Shown here piece by piece: positions 44,155 to 52,231 of a DNA stretch of 64,000 nucleotides. Positions within the stretch are counted from its first letter, which is position 1. Each line of letters starts with the position of its first letter. The notes beneath the pieces are model-generated. The model was not told the origin of the DNA. It saw nothing but the letters and a program-made list of their open reading frames with translations, and ran no database searches. The position numbers and the translations under genes are program-made. Source of the DNA: a virus; IMG/VR virus record IMGVR_UViG_3300046373_000069, positions 29,610-93,609 of that record. One strand, written 5' to 3'.

Positions 44155-45242
44155 TTGTAGTTCACTCCAAGTTTATCCATCACTGCACGTACATCTGTAG
44201 GCTGCTCATCGACTGTCCGAAGCATCTTAGCCATTGTAAAGCACTCCTGCATTACGTACACGGCGTCAATCTCAACCGGACCTTTGCAACCCTCTACGAC
44301 CTTCTTCTCCGGGTACAAGTGCTTGAAGATTCTTACAAGCGCCTCAAAAGCCTGCTTATCGTTAGTGCAATCCTTAAGTTCCTTGTATGCGCTCTTCGGC
44401 CCCCACTTCTTGTCTGAGAAACAGTTAGCACAGTAGTTATCACTGCTGTCTTCACTACCTACTTGTTGGTAAAGCCACAACCTACCTTGGCCTTTAACTT
44501 CTCCCTTGTCGTTGATCCAGAGCTTGCCGAAGCCTTCAATCAAACGAGGTGCAGTGTCTTTGTTAGGATTGAACCACCAACCTGTGCAACCGTCGCTATC
44601 CTTATCTTCAGCTATTCCTATAACCTTATCACAATCCTTCCTACCTCCTGCCACCCACTTATTATACCCGTCCAGCACTGCAATGGCTACGTGGTCATCT
44701 GCTTCGAGCTTTGTAACAAGCGTCGTGCTGTGGCGTTGGCAAACATAATCTTTCATCTTTTTAAGGAGCAGAGGCTTCATAAGCTCGTCCCTGTCTTTGT
44801 ACTTAAGGAGTGTGCAAAGATCATGGCGGAACACGTCTCCAGTACCCGTGAATGCCTCATACTGATCGGTGCCTAGTTTCTGGCAGATGCTCTTCACCTT
44901 GTCGTCCAGAATCTTCTTAGCACCGTCCCAAGGGCTGATAAAGTAGTCTAAGGCGTCGTTCTGCTCTTTGGTGAATGGGTCAATGCCTTTAATCTTAAAG
45001 GGACGCGGTCGTTGGCCCTCAACAATCTCGAAGTCTGCCGGCTTCCAGTAGTCGTTGCCTAGCTTTGCATTCTCTTCGGCAATCCATCCACCGGCCTTCT
45101 TGCTGTGGTGGCCCCACAATTCTGTCTTGTTTGCAAACTCCATCTTGCGACCTGTTGGGACATGCGTAGCAACGATGAAACGTTCCTCAGCAACGCTGAC
45201 AGCATCGAAGATAATGAAGTCAATATCGAATACTAATTTCAT
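44151..45242 (-). CDS. 5'-3' exonuclease (FEN/PIN-like)
   Basis: 363 residues from ATG 45242. N-terminal MKLVFDIDFIIFDAVS strand with the first acidic residues, then LEADDHVAIAVLDG and GIAEDKDSDG metal-binding motifs of T7 gp6/T4 RNase H-type enzymes. Expected to remove RNA primers and degrade host DNA. Neighbour of SSB. A thirteen-residue upstream extension is discarded for lack of a ribosome site. Confidence 0.8.
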   Translation of the reverse strand: MKLVFDIDFIIFDAVSVAEERFIVATHVPTGRKMEFANKTELWGHHSKKAGGWIAEENAKLGNDYWKPADFEIVEGQRPRPFKIKGIDPFTKEQNDALDYFISPWDGAKKILDDKVKSICQKLGTDQYEAFTGTGDVFRHDLCTLLKYKDRDELMKPLLLKKMKDYVCQRHSTTLVTKLEADDHVAIAVLDGYNKWVAGGRKDCDKVIGIAEDKDSDGCTGWWFNPNKDTAPRLIEGFGKLWINDKGEVKGQGRLWLYQQVGSEDSSDNYCANCFSDKKWGPKSAYKELKDCTNDKQAFEALVRIFKHLYPEKKVVEGCKGPVEIDAVYVMQECFTMAKMLRTVDEQPTDVRAVMDKLGVNYK

Positions 45243-45301
45243 ATGCCTCCAAAGGAAAAGCCCTGCAACCTTTTGGGTCACAAGGCTCGTATTAACTCAA
45301 A

Positions 45302-45949
45302 TCAGAAAGGGCTCTCAAGTGGCTCATCGTCCTGCACCTTGGCAGGCTTCTTAGCCGCCGCAGGCTTAGCATCCGTCTGCTTGACAACAGGCTTCTGGTT
45401 AGCAGGAGCTTCTGCCAGCTTGACACTACCAAACACAGTGGCAGCAGTTTCAGCAACTTCGCCATCACCACCATCTCCCTCTGGCACATACTCAATCAGG
45501 TCTTCCACCAAAATAGCAACCAGTTGAGCAGTGAGCTTGTTACCTTCTGGCGTCGGAGCATTGTAGGTGCTGTACGCAAGCTTGCCACGACTGCCATTTG
45601 CAACCAATTTTTCAAATGTGATATCGACATTCTCACCGTCAATCACTTGGAACACGCGCGGACGGAACTTCTCAGGCAGGTCCACACCATTCTTACTAAT
45701 CATCTTCTTGACCGTGATAACATATTGCTTCTTTTGGTCAGCGAATGGTGGTTCCATCTTGTACTTCTCCTTGAATGCGTCGTTCTTAAGAATCTTAACC
45801 GCATTGTTCGGGCAGTTCTCCATCCAAGTGTCAGCGTCATCTTCCGAGACGATACATGCAACACTTACCTCCGTGTTCTCTTTCTTGATTGCCAGAACAG
45901 GCGATTGAATTTTGCAGTATGCGAAGTACACGTTGTCGATAGTTGCCAT
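45302..45949 (-). CDS. Single-stranded DNA-binding protein (T7 gp2.5-like)
   Basis: 215 residues. OB-like N-terminal two-thirds, then an Ala/Lys/Pro-rich linker and an acidic tail DDEPLESPF ending in Phe, the hallmark of gp2.5-type SSBs that recruit polymerase and helicase. Lies upstream of the exonuclease in the operon. Confidence 0.78.
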   Translation of the reverse strand: MATIDNVYFAYCKIQSPVLAIKKENTEVSVACIVSEDDADTWMENCPNNAVKILKNDAFKEKYKMEPPFADQKKQYVITVKKMISKNGVDLPEKFRPRVFQVIDGENVDITFEKLVANGSRGKLAYSTYNAPTPEGNKLTAQLVAILVEDLIEYVPEGDGGDGEVAETAATVFGSVKLAEAPANQKPVVKQTDAKPAAAKKPAKVQDDEPLESPF

Positions 45950-46066
45950 TGTTTATTTTCCTATTTATCTATGAAGGATTGTTGCACAGTGCATTTGCTC
46001 AGCCGCTGTGCCGACTATTTGAGGAAAGCCCTCGAATTCTTTGTTACTAGACTTCCGTATGAAGTG

Positions 46067-46318
46067 TCAAGCGACGCCAATGCCCTCGTTCAAGATGCCT
46101 CCCCGCACAGTGTTACTTTTAGCGAGCACTTGAAACTTGTCGAACACGACATTGACCGCAACTTGCGCCGCAAACGCTGGGCCTTTCTCCGCGTACTCTG
46201 GATGCTGCTCAAGATGTTGTTTCACCAGTTGGCCTGCAAGATAGAACTCAGCCTCTTTGACGCTGTTAAACTCAATACCGTTACAAACGTACTTTGAAGG
46301 CTTCTTATAGATATTCAT
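46067..46318 (-). CDS. Hypothetical protein
   Basis: 83 residues with AAGGAAAC before the ATG. N-terminal YVCNGIEFNSVKEAEFYLAG recalls small HEG-like or KTSC-type phage proteins, without firm match. Flanked by gaps of ~117 and ~98 nt that may carry regulatory signals. Unknown function. Confidence 0.6.
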   Translation of the reverse strand: MNIYKKPSKYVCNGIEFNSVKEAEFYLAGQLVKQHLEQHPEYAEKGPAFAAQVAVNVVFDKFQVLAKSNTVRGGILNEGIGVA

Positions 46319-46416
46319 TATGTTTCCTTAAAGTTTAAATGTACACAGCCAGTACGGGCATATATTGTACGATGCACTTGCTTACACGCCTTCGTACAGG
46401 CGCTTACTAATCAGTA

Positions 46417-46578
46417 TTAAATACTCACCCAGCTATCCCTGCCCCACAACACAAAGCCCGCCTCGACAGCCGCTCCCAGCGCTAATATGCAGCCCCAAGG
46501 AATTTCGCCAGATAGAAATTGCAACGTGGCCCCTGCTGTGAATATTACGACGCCTAAGAGGTTCAATGCTTTCAGCAT
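46417..46578 (-). CDS. Small membrane protein
   Basis: 53 residues, below usual cut-offs: ATG 46578, stop 46417. Two hydrophobic helices (LNLLGVVIFTAGATLQFL and WGCILALGAAVEAGFVLW). It begins 15 nt after the stop of another membrane protein gene. Probably one of a set of inner-membrane host-takeover proteins. Confidence 0.58.
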   Translation of the reverse strand: MLKALNLLGVVIFTAGATLQFLSGEIPWGCILALGAAVEAGFVLWGRDSWVSI

Positions 46579-46593
46579 TTTGTGCGCAGCCTA

Positions 46594-46860
46594 TTACATG
46601 AAGCTCTTCAGGATGAAGCCCACCAGCAGTGCGAACAGTGGCTTGAACCACATAACACCTTGGATAGCGTCTTCTTCCTTAAGCTTACGTGGCACCATAG
46701 TAGCGTACCTAGCAACCAGAATGATACCCAGTGCCACAGCAATGCCAATCGCAGGAAGGCCAAAAGTGCTCACGATAAACCAGCCCCACAGCACGCTAAA
46801 CACGTAGCCACTGAAGATGGCTGCACAGATGCTGTTGATGATATTAAGAATTGCTTTCAT
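46594..46860 (-). CDS. Membrane protein
   Basis: 88 residues from ATG 46860 with GAGGAGA upstream. About three hydrophobic helices (ILNIINSICAAIFSGYVF, PAIGIAVALGIILVARY, FKPLFALLVGFILKSF). No family recognised. Confidence 0.66.
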   Translation of the reverse strand: MKAILNIINSICAAIFSGYVFSVLWGWFIVSTFGLPAIGIAVALGIILVARYATMVPRKLKEEDAIQGVMWFKPLFALLVGFILKSFM

Positions 46861-46972
46861 GTTTCTCCTCAGTTTGTTGTCCAGGCTTCTCATCAAGCTG
46901 GCTTGGCAGCAGATAGAACGTTTCCTTCCACCAGTCGCACAGCAGTAGCCATCCGATACGCAAGTCCATCAT
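46844..46972 (-). CDS. Small protein, possible
   Basis: 42 residues; tandem ATGs at 46972 and 46969 two bases after the upstream stop. Trp/Leu-rich N-terminal helix (GWLLLCDWWKETFYLL) then a polar tail. It overlaps the next gene by 17 nt and carries that gene's ribosome site. Reasonable but unproven. Confidence 0.45.
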   Translation of the reverse strand: MMDLRIGWLLLCDWWKETFYLLPSQLDEKPGQQTEEKHESNS

Positions 46973-46973
46973 G

Positions 46974-47135
46974 TTATAGACCATCTTCGCCCCACACTTC
47001 GTAGTTGTCTTCCAATTCCTCTAGCCTCTCAATCTCTGCGTAGACCACGTTCAAGCGGTCACGGAGGGCGTACGCTTCGTCGTAGGCAGCTTTCATGCGT
47101 TCTCCAATTTCTTCAAGGCACATTCTCATTTTCAT
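46974..47135 (-). CDS. Small coiled-coil protein
   Basis: 53 residues if started at ATG 47135 (ATGs at 47129 and 47123 also possible). Long helix ERMKAAYDEAYALRDRLN then LEELEDNYEVWGEDG. It overlaps the end of the upstream gene by about 23 nt. Unknown function. Confidence 0.55.
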   Translation of the reverse strand: MKMRMCLEEIGERMKAAYDEAYALRDRLNVVYAEIERLEELEDNYEVWGEDGL

Positions 47136-47592
47136 TCCAGTGTCGAAACTCGTTGATAAAATAGACCACCTTGTTAGCATCATACCCAATACTCGTGCCA
47201 TCCTTGCCCGTACCCTGAGAAGCGAGGTACATCCTCCGAGCAGCCTTCACAACATTCCCCAAGTCGAAGTCGTTGCCGAACACATGCCGGATAATGTCGC
47301 CCATCTCGCAGGAGAGTGTCTCGCCAGTTTTGTTCTTGATGGTGAGCTTGTAGTAGTCGGATGAGCCGCCGTCTGAGATTACTGAAGCACTCGCTCGGGT
47401 GATGTGAGCACCATTGATTAGTCGATAGGCCACAATCTCATAGTCTCGCCATGATCCGCGCTCCGTCGCGTTATGCTCCCAAGTGTATGGCTCAGCCTCA
47501 CCTTTCAGTGTATCTCCGTTGCGCAGTCGAATTTCCACTTCACCGACAACAGGGCACTCGCCTCCCTGCCACTCAATCCATTCATCACTCAT
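47113..47592 (-). CDS. Phage protein with DUF3310-like C-terminus
   Basis: 159 residues. N-terminal IEWQGGECPVVGEVEIRLRNG and YEIVAYRLI blocks are common in phage proteins; the C-terminal MGDIIRHVFGNDFDLGNVVK and GKDG parts resemble DUF3310. First gene after the TTGACG/TACAAT promoter. Function unknown, possibly nucleotide-kinase associated as in other phages with DUF3310. Confidence 0.65.
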   Translation of the reverse strand: MSDEWIEWQGGECPVVGEVEIRLRNGDTLKGEAEPYTWEHNATERGSWRDYEIVAYRLINGAHITRASASVISDGGSSDYYKLTIKNKTGETLSCEMGDIIRHVFGNDFDLGNVVKAARRMYLASQGTGKDGTSIGYDANKVVYFINEFRHWNENENVP

Positions 47593-47618
47593 CTTATCTC
47601 TCCAAAGTTAATACGATC

Positions 47619-47647
47619 ATTGTACAGAAGAAACACAAGCTCGTCAA
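47619..47647 (-). promoter_or_regulatory. Minus-strand sigma-70 promoter
   Basis: TTGACG (47647-47642), 17-bp spacer, TACAAT (47624-47619), 27 nt upstream of the 47592 start. It re-initiates transcription within the long early region. Confidence 0.75.
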
Positions 47648-47677
47648 CAACTTTCGACGTAGGAGAAATAACTTTCT

Positions 47678-48148
47678 TCAAATTAATGATTCTAGCTCTC
47701 TCTCAAACAACATCTCCGAAGCGCCCCCACCCATCGTTGCTGCCCAACCCTGCATCACTTCCCTCCTCATCCTGTACAGCATCCCCGCGTTCCAAGGGGC
47801 CAGCTTGCGCTCCCATAGCCACATGAGAATTTGCTCAGCGTTATATTTGCGCGTCTGTGAGCCATCTTCGTGTTTCTGCACAATACGCCCAACAGGGAAG
47901 CCTTTAGGCGGCTTACCAGACAAGCGAAGCTCTAGCATGTTCTTCTTCGCGCCATCGTGGCAGGAGGCGTTTGTAAGCACTAACACGCGGCACCTTTCAA
48001 CAATCTTGGCCCACTTGGCGAGGTCTGCTTCGGAGGGGGTGGGGATGTCTAACTGGACTCCCGTGTACCTACTCTTGAGCTTGTAGCCCTCTGGAGGACG
48101 CTTGTATTTGAGCTGATCATCTGGGAGTCGTGGGCGTCCTGTTGCCAT
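47678..48148 (-). CDS. Hypothetical basic protein
   Basis: 156 residues, very basic N-terminus (GRPRLPDDQLKYKRPPEGY) and Trp-rich helical C-terminus (ILMWLWERKLAPWNAGML). It may bind nucleic acid. ATG three bases from the upstream stop. No family recognised. Confidence 0.65.
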   Translation of the reverse strand: MATGRPRLPDDQLKYKRPPEGYKLKSRYTGVQLDIPTPSEADLAKWAKIVERCRVLVLTNASCHDGAKKNMLELRLSGKPPKGFPVGRIVQKHEDGSQTRKYNAEQILMWLWERKLAPWNAGMLYRMRREVMQGWAATMGGGASEMLFERELESLI

Positions 48149-48151
48149 ATC

Positions 48152-48511
48152 TCACCAGTCAATATCAATCACATAGTCACCCGCTGGTAGCAACCCCTTT
48201 ACGTGCAAGTCATTCGCCACCATCTGCACGTCTGGATAGAGGTTGCGTTTCCAGAAGATGTCTCGGTATTTGTCAGCAGGTGCCTCTAGCCACGCTGCAA
48301 AGCTAACCCCCATGTCCTCGCCGTTAATCGTGTAAGGAATCGAAGTGTCTTCATAGTCATACGCTTCGTCAGGCACAGTGATGTCAAACGTTCCGCGAGC
48401 TTTGCAGCCGTCTTGCTGCTGGAAGCTGTAGGGGCGTCCGTAGGTGGCTGTAACGAGGTCGTCCCAGTCGCTGTCACCAATCATTTGTACGGATTTAGTT
48501 TTAATCATCAA
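48152..48511 (-). CDS. Hypothetical protein
   Basis: 119 residues, acidic. Features GDSDWDDLVTATYGRPYSFQ and a C-terminal VKGLLPAGDYVIDIDW. Two adjacent ATGs at the start; overlaps the upstream gene by 4 nt. Unknown function. Confidence 0.66.
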   Translation of the reverse strand: MMIKTKSVQMIGDSDWDDLVTATYGRPYSFQQQDGCKARGTFDITVPDEAYDYEDTSIPYTINGEDMGVSFAAWLEAPADKYRDIFWKRNLYPDVQMVANDLHVKGLLPAGDYVIDIDW

Positions 48512-48636
48512 TCATCTCCATAATATTCAAATACAAGCATATCCATTTGCCTGCGGTATTCGTCGCCGTCAATCTCGTCAAGGTTGTGCCAATGAATAAT
48601 GGCGTCACGCTTAGCTGTGTATTCTTCGTAGGTCAT
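48508..48636 (-). CDS. Small acidic helical protein
   Basis: 42 residues from ATG 48636, which overlaps the stop of the Rmf-like gene (ATGA). The longer in-frame ORF to 48702 lies in that gene and is rejected. Helix with HNLDEIDGDEYRRQMDMLV. Unknown function. Confidence 0.58.
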   Translation of the reverse strand: MTYEEYTAKRDAIIHWHNLDEIDGDEYRRQMDMLVFEYYGDD

Positions 48637-48791
48637 TCGTAGTTTCCCGTGTCTTCGTCTGATACAGCCTCCCACCACTGCTGTTGCCAGCCCTGTATCC
48701 AATCTTCGTGAGCTTCTGAGCCTTCCTCGTAAGGATTGTCTTGTGCGCCGTCTAGGAAAGCTTGTTGTCCGAGTTCGTATGCTCCAGTCAT
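48633..48791 (-). CDS. Rmf/CrpP-like small protein
   Basis: 52 residues, below usual ORF cut-offs. GAYELGQQAFLDGAQDNPY and HEDWIQGWQQQW match the G..A...G...NPY......W..GW pattern of the ribosome modulation factor/CrpP family. Overlaps both neighbours by 4 nt. A phage Rmf-like protein could bind the decoding site of ribosomes or act otherwise; function is inferred from pattern only. Confidence 0.62.
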   Translation of the reverse strand: MTGAYELGQQAFLDGAQDNPYEEGSEAHEDWIQGWQQQWWEAVSDEDTGNYE

Positions 48792-48988
48792 AGCAGCACC
48801 GCTTTCACTGTGTAGCCATACTCCTTAGCTTCCTGCGAGCTACCTGCGAAGTCGTCTCCATCGGGGTCTAGCCATACAACGCCGGGATAGCCAACCTTCT
48901 CAGGCGTCTGTCCGTGGTCATTGTAAGCGTACACTTCGAGTTCAGGATCGCGGAGTTGCAGGGCTGCGATTAGTTCGCGTACTTTCAT
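48788..48988 (-). CDS. Small hypothetical protein
   Basis: 66 residues. MKVRELIAALQLRDPELEVY is a start seen in many phage proteins of unknown function, followed by an acidic loop (WLDPDGDDFAGSS) and a C-terminal strand. Overlaps neighbours by 1-4 nt. Confidence 0.68.
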   Translation of the reverse strand: MKVRELIAALQLRDPELEVYAYNDHGQTPEKVGYPGVVWLDPDGDDFAGSSQEAKEYGYTVKAVLL

Positions 48989-49137
48989 TATTTAATCTCC
49001 AAGTCGGTGACAGAGCCTTCTAGTCCCTCAGCCAATTCTGTTAACATTTCGCGGATATAATCACGGTTAATGTGGAAGCCCTCTTCAAAGAAAGCTTCGG
49101 GTACGTCTAGAGTTACGTAAAGTTTAAGCTGGCACAT
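48988..49137 (-). CDS. Small hypothetical protein
   Basis: 49 residues from ATG 49137; the start lies inside the end of the upstream 34-residue gene. One strand (QLKLYVTLDVPEAFF) and one helix (REMLTELAEGLEG). Unknown function. Confidence 0.55.
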   Translation of the reverse strand: MCQLKLYVTLDVPEAFFEEGFHINRDYIREMLTELAEGLEGSVTDLEIK

Positions 49138-49228
49138 CGTAGTGCTCCCGATAGTAAGCCTTTGCAGGCACAAAGTAGTAGCGTCCGTCTAGCTCGACAC
49201 CATCGTTGCTGTAGTCCCAGTTTTTCAT
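49124..49228 (-). CDS. Tiny protein with strong ribosome site
   Basis: 34 residues, ATG at 49228 preceded by AAGGAGG, the best Shine-Dalgarno in this stretch, directly after polB. Tyr-rich (GRYYFVPAKAYYREHY). Coupled by overlap to the next gene. Unknown function. Confidence 0.55.
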   Translation of the reverse strand: MKNWDYSNDGVELDGRYYFVPAKAYYREHYDVPA

Positions 49229-49237
49229 GCTGCCTCC

Positions 49238-51307
49238 TTATTGTATCACAAGTTTTTCGGCTTCAGCTACGTAATATTCGTAGTCGATATCACCAACATA
49301 ATCTTCAATGTCGTTACAAGGCTTCACCTTCCAAGCACTGTCAATCGACAACCTCCGCAGTTCACCACCCAGTTCAAGTGGTGGCATGATCTTCACCAAC
49401 TTACCACCAGACTTGCACGGATAGTATCGACAGATGTTTTGCAGCGTAACCTCCATGCCATCATCCTGCACAAGTACCAGACTGCTGCTACGAGGAACCT
49501 TTGTGCGCAACAGGAAGTCAAACTTCTCAGTGTGGTTCATAATAAACTCACGAACGTCTGTACCATACAACATCTTAGCTTCTGCTGCCATCGGAATAAC
49601 TAACGAAGAGTGGTTTTTGTGCCAGCCCAAATCCTTGTACTCGTAGGCACCTTTGTTCTTTGTTTTACCGTCTGTGTATAGAGCGATGTAGTTGTTCACG
49701 TCACGAATAAACATCTTATCGTAGTCAGCAAACTCCAATTGCAATCCAACTTGCTTCTCCCAAGATTGACAGATGGCGTCGTATTGCTCCTTTGCCCCAC
49801 GAGGTAATGCCACAGTCACACCATCAGTATTTACCTGAATCAGTTTCAAGTTCTCAATCTCAAGCAACTGCTCAGCGAGCAGACACAGGGAAAGCTGCCC
49901 GTTGATAGTAATTGCCATCGTGTACTTCGGATCGTAGAACGGACTGTACTGGTTGTTACTGTCACCGTACACACCATTCAGAGCCAACTTCAACATTGCG
50001 TTCTCGGCGGTTTTCTTACCATACGACTTTCGCTGCTCGTACACGTCCTTGTAAATCTCACAAAAACGCTTTGAGAGGTGTTCAGGGTACACACTGTTAG
50101 CAATTGCAATGTTTGGGTACATAGAGCTAACGTCTGCGTCAATAATCTGATACGCTTTCGTCTGCCGTGCGATCTTACTTGACAAGCTGCCGTGAATTCC
50201 TCCCGTGCCGAAGTCAAATCGGAATCCATCAATTACAACGTTTAAGTTCTCAGCAACACGCCAGCATGCCCAGTAGGAATACTGAGGAACGCCCTTCTTT
50301 TTGGCCTTCAACTCCACCTTGTCAAACCACCCACAAGGATGTTCACGTTTAAACTGGTCGTATTCGGTTCTGGTGGGTTCTGCTTTCCACTTCTTCTTCT
50401 TGACAACCATTTCAGCGTACTTGGCAACGTCATCAAGCTTGTGTTCTTCAATGTCGTTGAAAACCCCCTTCGTTTCGCGGATAACCTGTTTTGCAAGCCA
50501 ATCCTTCACTGCGATGAATTCAGGGCGTTTGAAGGTGTAGTAGTCGAACAGGCATTCCTTAATACGGATAACGTCACGCTTAGTCTGATTGAGTTTGCGC
50601 TTTCCGTCAACCATTTTATACACGGGAATTCGGGATTCCTCCAACTCCATGATAAAATAGTCCTTGCCAATCTTAGTATCATTGTGATTCATAAAGTCGC
50701 GCTGATACTTGGCAGTAAGCTGTTCACGAAACTCCACTTGACTAATACTGTGATTGTAGAATGCAAGCGTCATCTTAACATCGTGTGCGTTGTACTTCTT
50801 CAGCACTTCGATTTGGTCAGACTTCAATTCCATTCCGACAGGGAAAGGCAAATCTTCGATGTTCTTCTCTCGCATATTAAATTCGAGCATCTTCAAACTG
50901 GTCATCTTCGCTTTGTTGTCGAAGTGGTGAATCTTGAAGAGGTCGATCTGCTTCACGTAACGATCTTCTGTTTTTACAGTATTAGCGAAGTCACCCTTCA
51001 TGCTTTCGATTTGTTCTTGAGCAAACTTATAGACCCTTCGAGCAATCGTTTCGCCTTTGACTGGCAGTTTGTCACGTAAAGCAAGCAGCTTGTGCAATAC
51101 CGGATAGTCAAAATTGTTTCCGTTGAACGTAACCATAAAATCGCCCTCGTTGTGAAGGTAGTCCAGACAAGCGAAAACTCGGTGAATTTCGTTCTTGTAC
51201 GGACTCACTTCAAACGTGTTCGGAAACTTGCCGTCTGCACGGATGATGCTGAAAGTGAACGTGTTTGGAAAAGTCTCGATGTCAACAATCCATTTGGCAC
51301 CTGCCAT
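49238..51307 (-). CDS. Family B DNA polymerase with 3'-5' exonuclease
   Basis: 689 residues, replicative polymerase. Proofreading motifs WIVDIET, NGNNFDYPVL and YNAHDV lie in the first ~200 residues. Palm motifs: A DADVSSMYPN, B KLALNGVYG, C VNTDGV, where Asn replaces the first Asp of the usual DTD. Its start lies 26 nt inside the preceding homing-type gene. Works with the primase-helicase, SSB and ligase encoded nearby. Confidence 0.88.
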   Translation of the reverse strand: MAGAKWIVDIETFPNTFTFSIIRADGKFPNTFEVSPYKNEIHRVFACLDYLHNEGDFMVTFNGNNFDYPVLHKLLALRDKLPVKGETIARRVYKFAQEQIESMKGDFANTVKTEDRYVKQIDLFKIHHFDNKAKMTSLKMLEFNMREKNIEDLPFPVGMELKSDQIEVLKKYNAHDVKMTLAFYNHSISQVEFREQLTAKYQRDFMNHNDTKIGKDYFIMELEESRIPVYKMVDGKRKLNQTKRDVIRIKECLFDYYTFKRPEFIAVKDWLAKQVIRETKGVFNDIEEHKLDDVAKYAEMVVKKKKWKAEPTRTEYDQFKREHPCGWFDKVELKAKKKGVPQYSYWACWRVAENLNVVIDGFRFDFGTGGIHGSLSSKIARQTKAYQIIDADVSSMYPNIAIANSVYPEHLSKRFCEIYKDVYEQRKSYGKKTAENAMLKLALNGVYGDSNNQYSPFYDPKYTMAITINGQLSLCLLAEQLLEIENLKLIQVNTDGVTVALPRGAKEQYDAICQSWEKQVGLQLEFADYDKMFIRDVNNYIALYTDGKTKNKGAYEYKDLGWHKNHSSLVIPMAAEAKMLYGTDVREFIMNHTEKFDFLLRTKVPRSSSLVLVQDDGMEVTLQNICRYYPCKSGGKLVKIMPPLELGGELRRLSIDSAWKVKPCNDIEDYVGDIDYEYYVAEAEKLVIQ

Positions 51308-51869
51308 TCTTAATCCCTTCGATAAATTTATTACAGATGACTAACATTTCTTCGTCAGAGACTTCTCCGCGCATCATGTTCACTTGCCAGATAACAAATC
51401 GCACATTGTCTTTGGTGTAGTCCTTAGTAGAGTCAACCCGATCAATACTCGGAGAGTAGGGATTCTTTGAATAAACAGGGTGTTGCGAGAAGTCAAAAGG
51501 TATCCCGGTAACTTCACAGTTCCCTAAACTGATTCTACTTTCAATCCAGTCGGCTGTGATGTCGAAATTCTCCGTATCCACAACCCTTCGACTTGCACCC
51601 TTGAAAAGTGTCTTTGCACGACCTGCGACACTCTCATAGAACTTCTCACTACACTTCTTAGCAGCTTCAGCAACCGTCGGGTTCTTACGGCGTTCGTTAT
51701 TGTAAGCTCTCTTCGCATCTCTAACGTCAGCCCTCTTGTGACGTTCTCTATTGTACGCAAGAACACAAGATTTACAACTTGGATGAAGTCTATTATAACC
51801 TTCTTTTCGCTCAACAATGTAAAAATCTTCGTCAGAAAGCTTTTCTTTACAGGTTTTACAGACCTTCAT
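51282..51869 (-). CDS. Zinc-finger HNH/EndoVII-like homing endonuclease
   Basis: 195 residues from ATG 51869. N-terminal CKTCKEKLSDEDFY and CKSC zinc finger, a basic helical middle, and a C-terminal nuclease core CEVTGIPFDF ... SPSIDRVDSTKDYTKDNVRF. The core resembles HNH/recombination-endonuclease-like phage proteins. Overlaps the small gene upstream (14 nt) and polB downstream (26 nt), so it sits between promoter and polymerase. Confidence 0.75.
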   Translation of the reverse strand: MKVCKTCKEKLSDEDFYIVERKEGYNRLHPSCKSCVLAYNRERHKRADVRDAKRAYNNERRKNPTVAEAAKKCSEKFYESVAGRAKTLFKGASRRVVDTENFDITADWIESRISLGNCEVTGIPFDFSQHPVYSKNPYSPSIDRVDSTKDYTKDNVRFVIWQVNMMRGEVSDEEMLVICNKFIEGIKNGRCQMDC

Positions 51870-52053
51870 CAAGGGCCTCCATGTCTTCCAGAAGCTTCCG
51901 CTGTTTAGCAATAACCCTTGCCTTCTTAATCTTCACAACAACCTCCGTATTACCCTTCTTCTGGTAGTACATCAGTTGTTGTGTGATTGCCTGTGTGCTT
52001 TTACGCAGAACGTGCTCGACCAATTCTTCTACAGTACACTCTTGATAGTTCAT
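51856..52053 (-). CDS. Small helical protein, paralogue of the 59207-59398 gene
   Basis: 65 residues from ATG 52053, right after a strong promoter. Pattern CTVEELVEHV, LMYYQKKG, KIKKARVIAKQRKLL is shared with the other copy. Basic amphipathic helices may bind nucleic acid. In both loci it lies just upstream of a homing-type endonuclease gene. No known family. Confidence 0.7.
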   Translation of the reverse strand: MNYQECTVEELVEHVLRKSTQAITQQLMYYQKKGNTEVVVKIKKARVIAKQRKLLEDMEALDEGL

Positions 52054-52076
52054 GTTATTGCTCCAGTTAAAGAACA

Positions 52077-52105
52077 ATTATAGCATGAACATTGCCGGAA
52101 GTCAA
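52077..52105 (-). promoter_or_regulatory. Minus-strand sigma-70 promoter (polB region)
   Basis: TTGACT (52105-52100), 17-bp spacer, TATAAT (52082-52077), 24 nt before the 65-residue gene. Expected to drive the small gene, homing gene and polB. Confidence 0.82.
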
Positions 52106-52129
52106 GCTTTATTTACGCTACACAATAAA

Positions 52130-52231
52130 CTATTTCCTACCATCCAACAACAAACACAAGAAGCCGATCACAAAGTACATGAAAGGTGTATCGAGAGCAA
52201 TCCCTGCAAAGAATGCGAACAAGGCCACCAT
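52130..52231 (-). CDS. Tiny membrane protein
   Basis: 33 residues, ATG at 52231 overlapping the upstream stop (TAATG). Almost entirely hydrophobic (VALFAFFAGIALDTPFMY then a second stretch) with a basic end. Real expression is suggested only by the coupling. Confidence 0.5.
   Translation of the reverse strand: MVALFAFFAGIALDTPFMYFVIGFLCLLLDGRK

Noticed and set aside
45950-46066. Possible promoter (TTGACA with TAACAA) upstream of the SSB gene
   Set aside because: The -10 matches only three of six positions and the -35 lies in the end of the upstream gene; left out as too weak.
46319-46416. Gap with a TACAAT-like box and a CGCCT/AGGCG hairpin on the minus strand
   Set aside because: No -35 box at a suitable distance and no T-run; promoter or terminator could not be supported.
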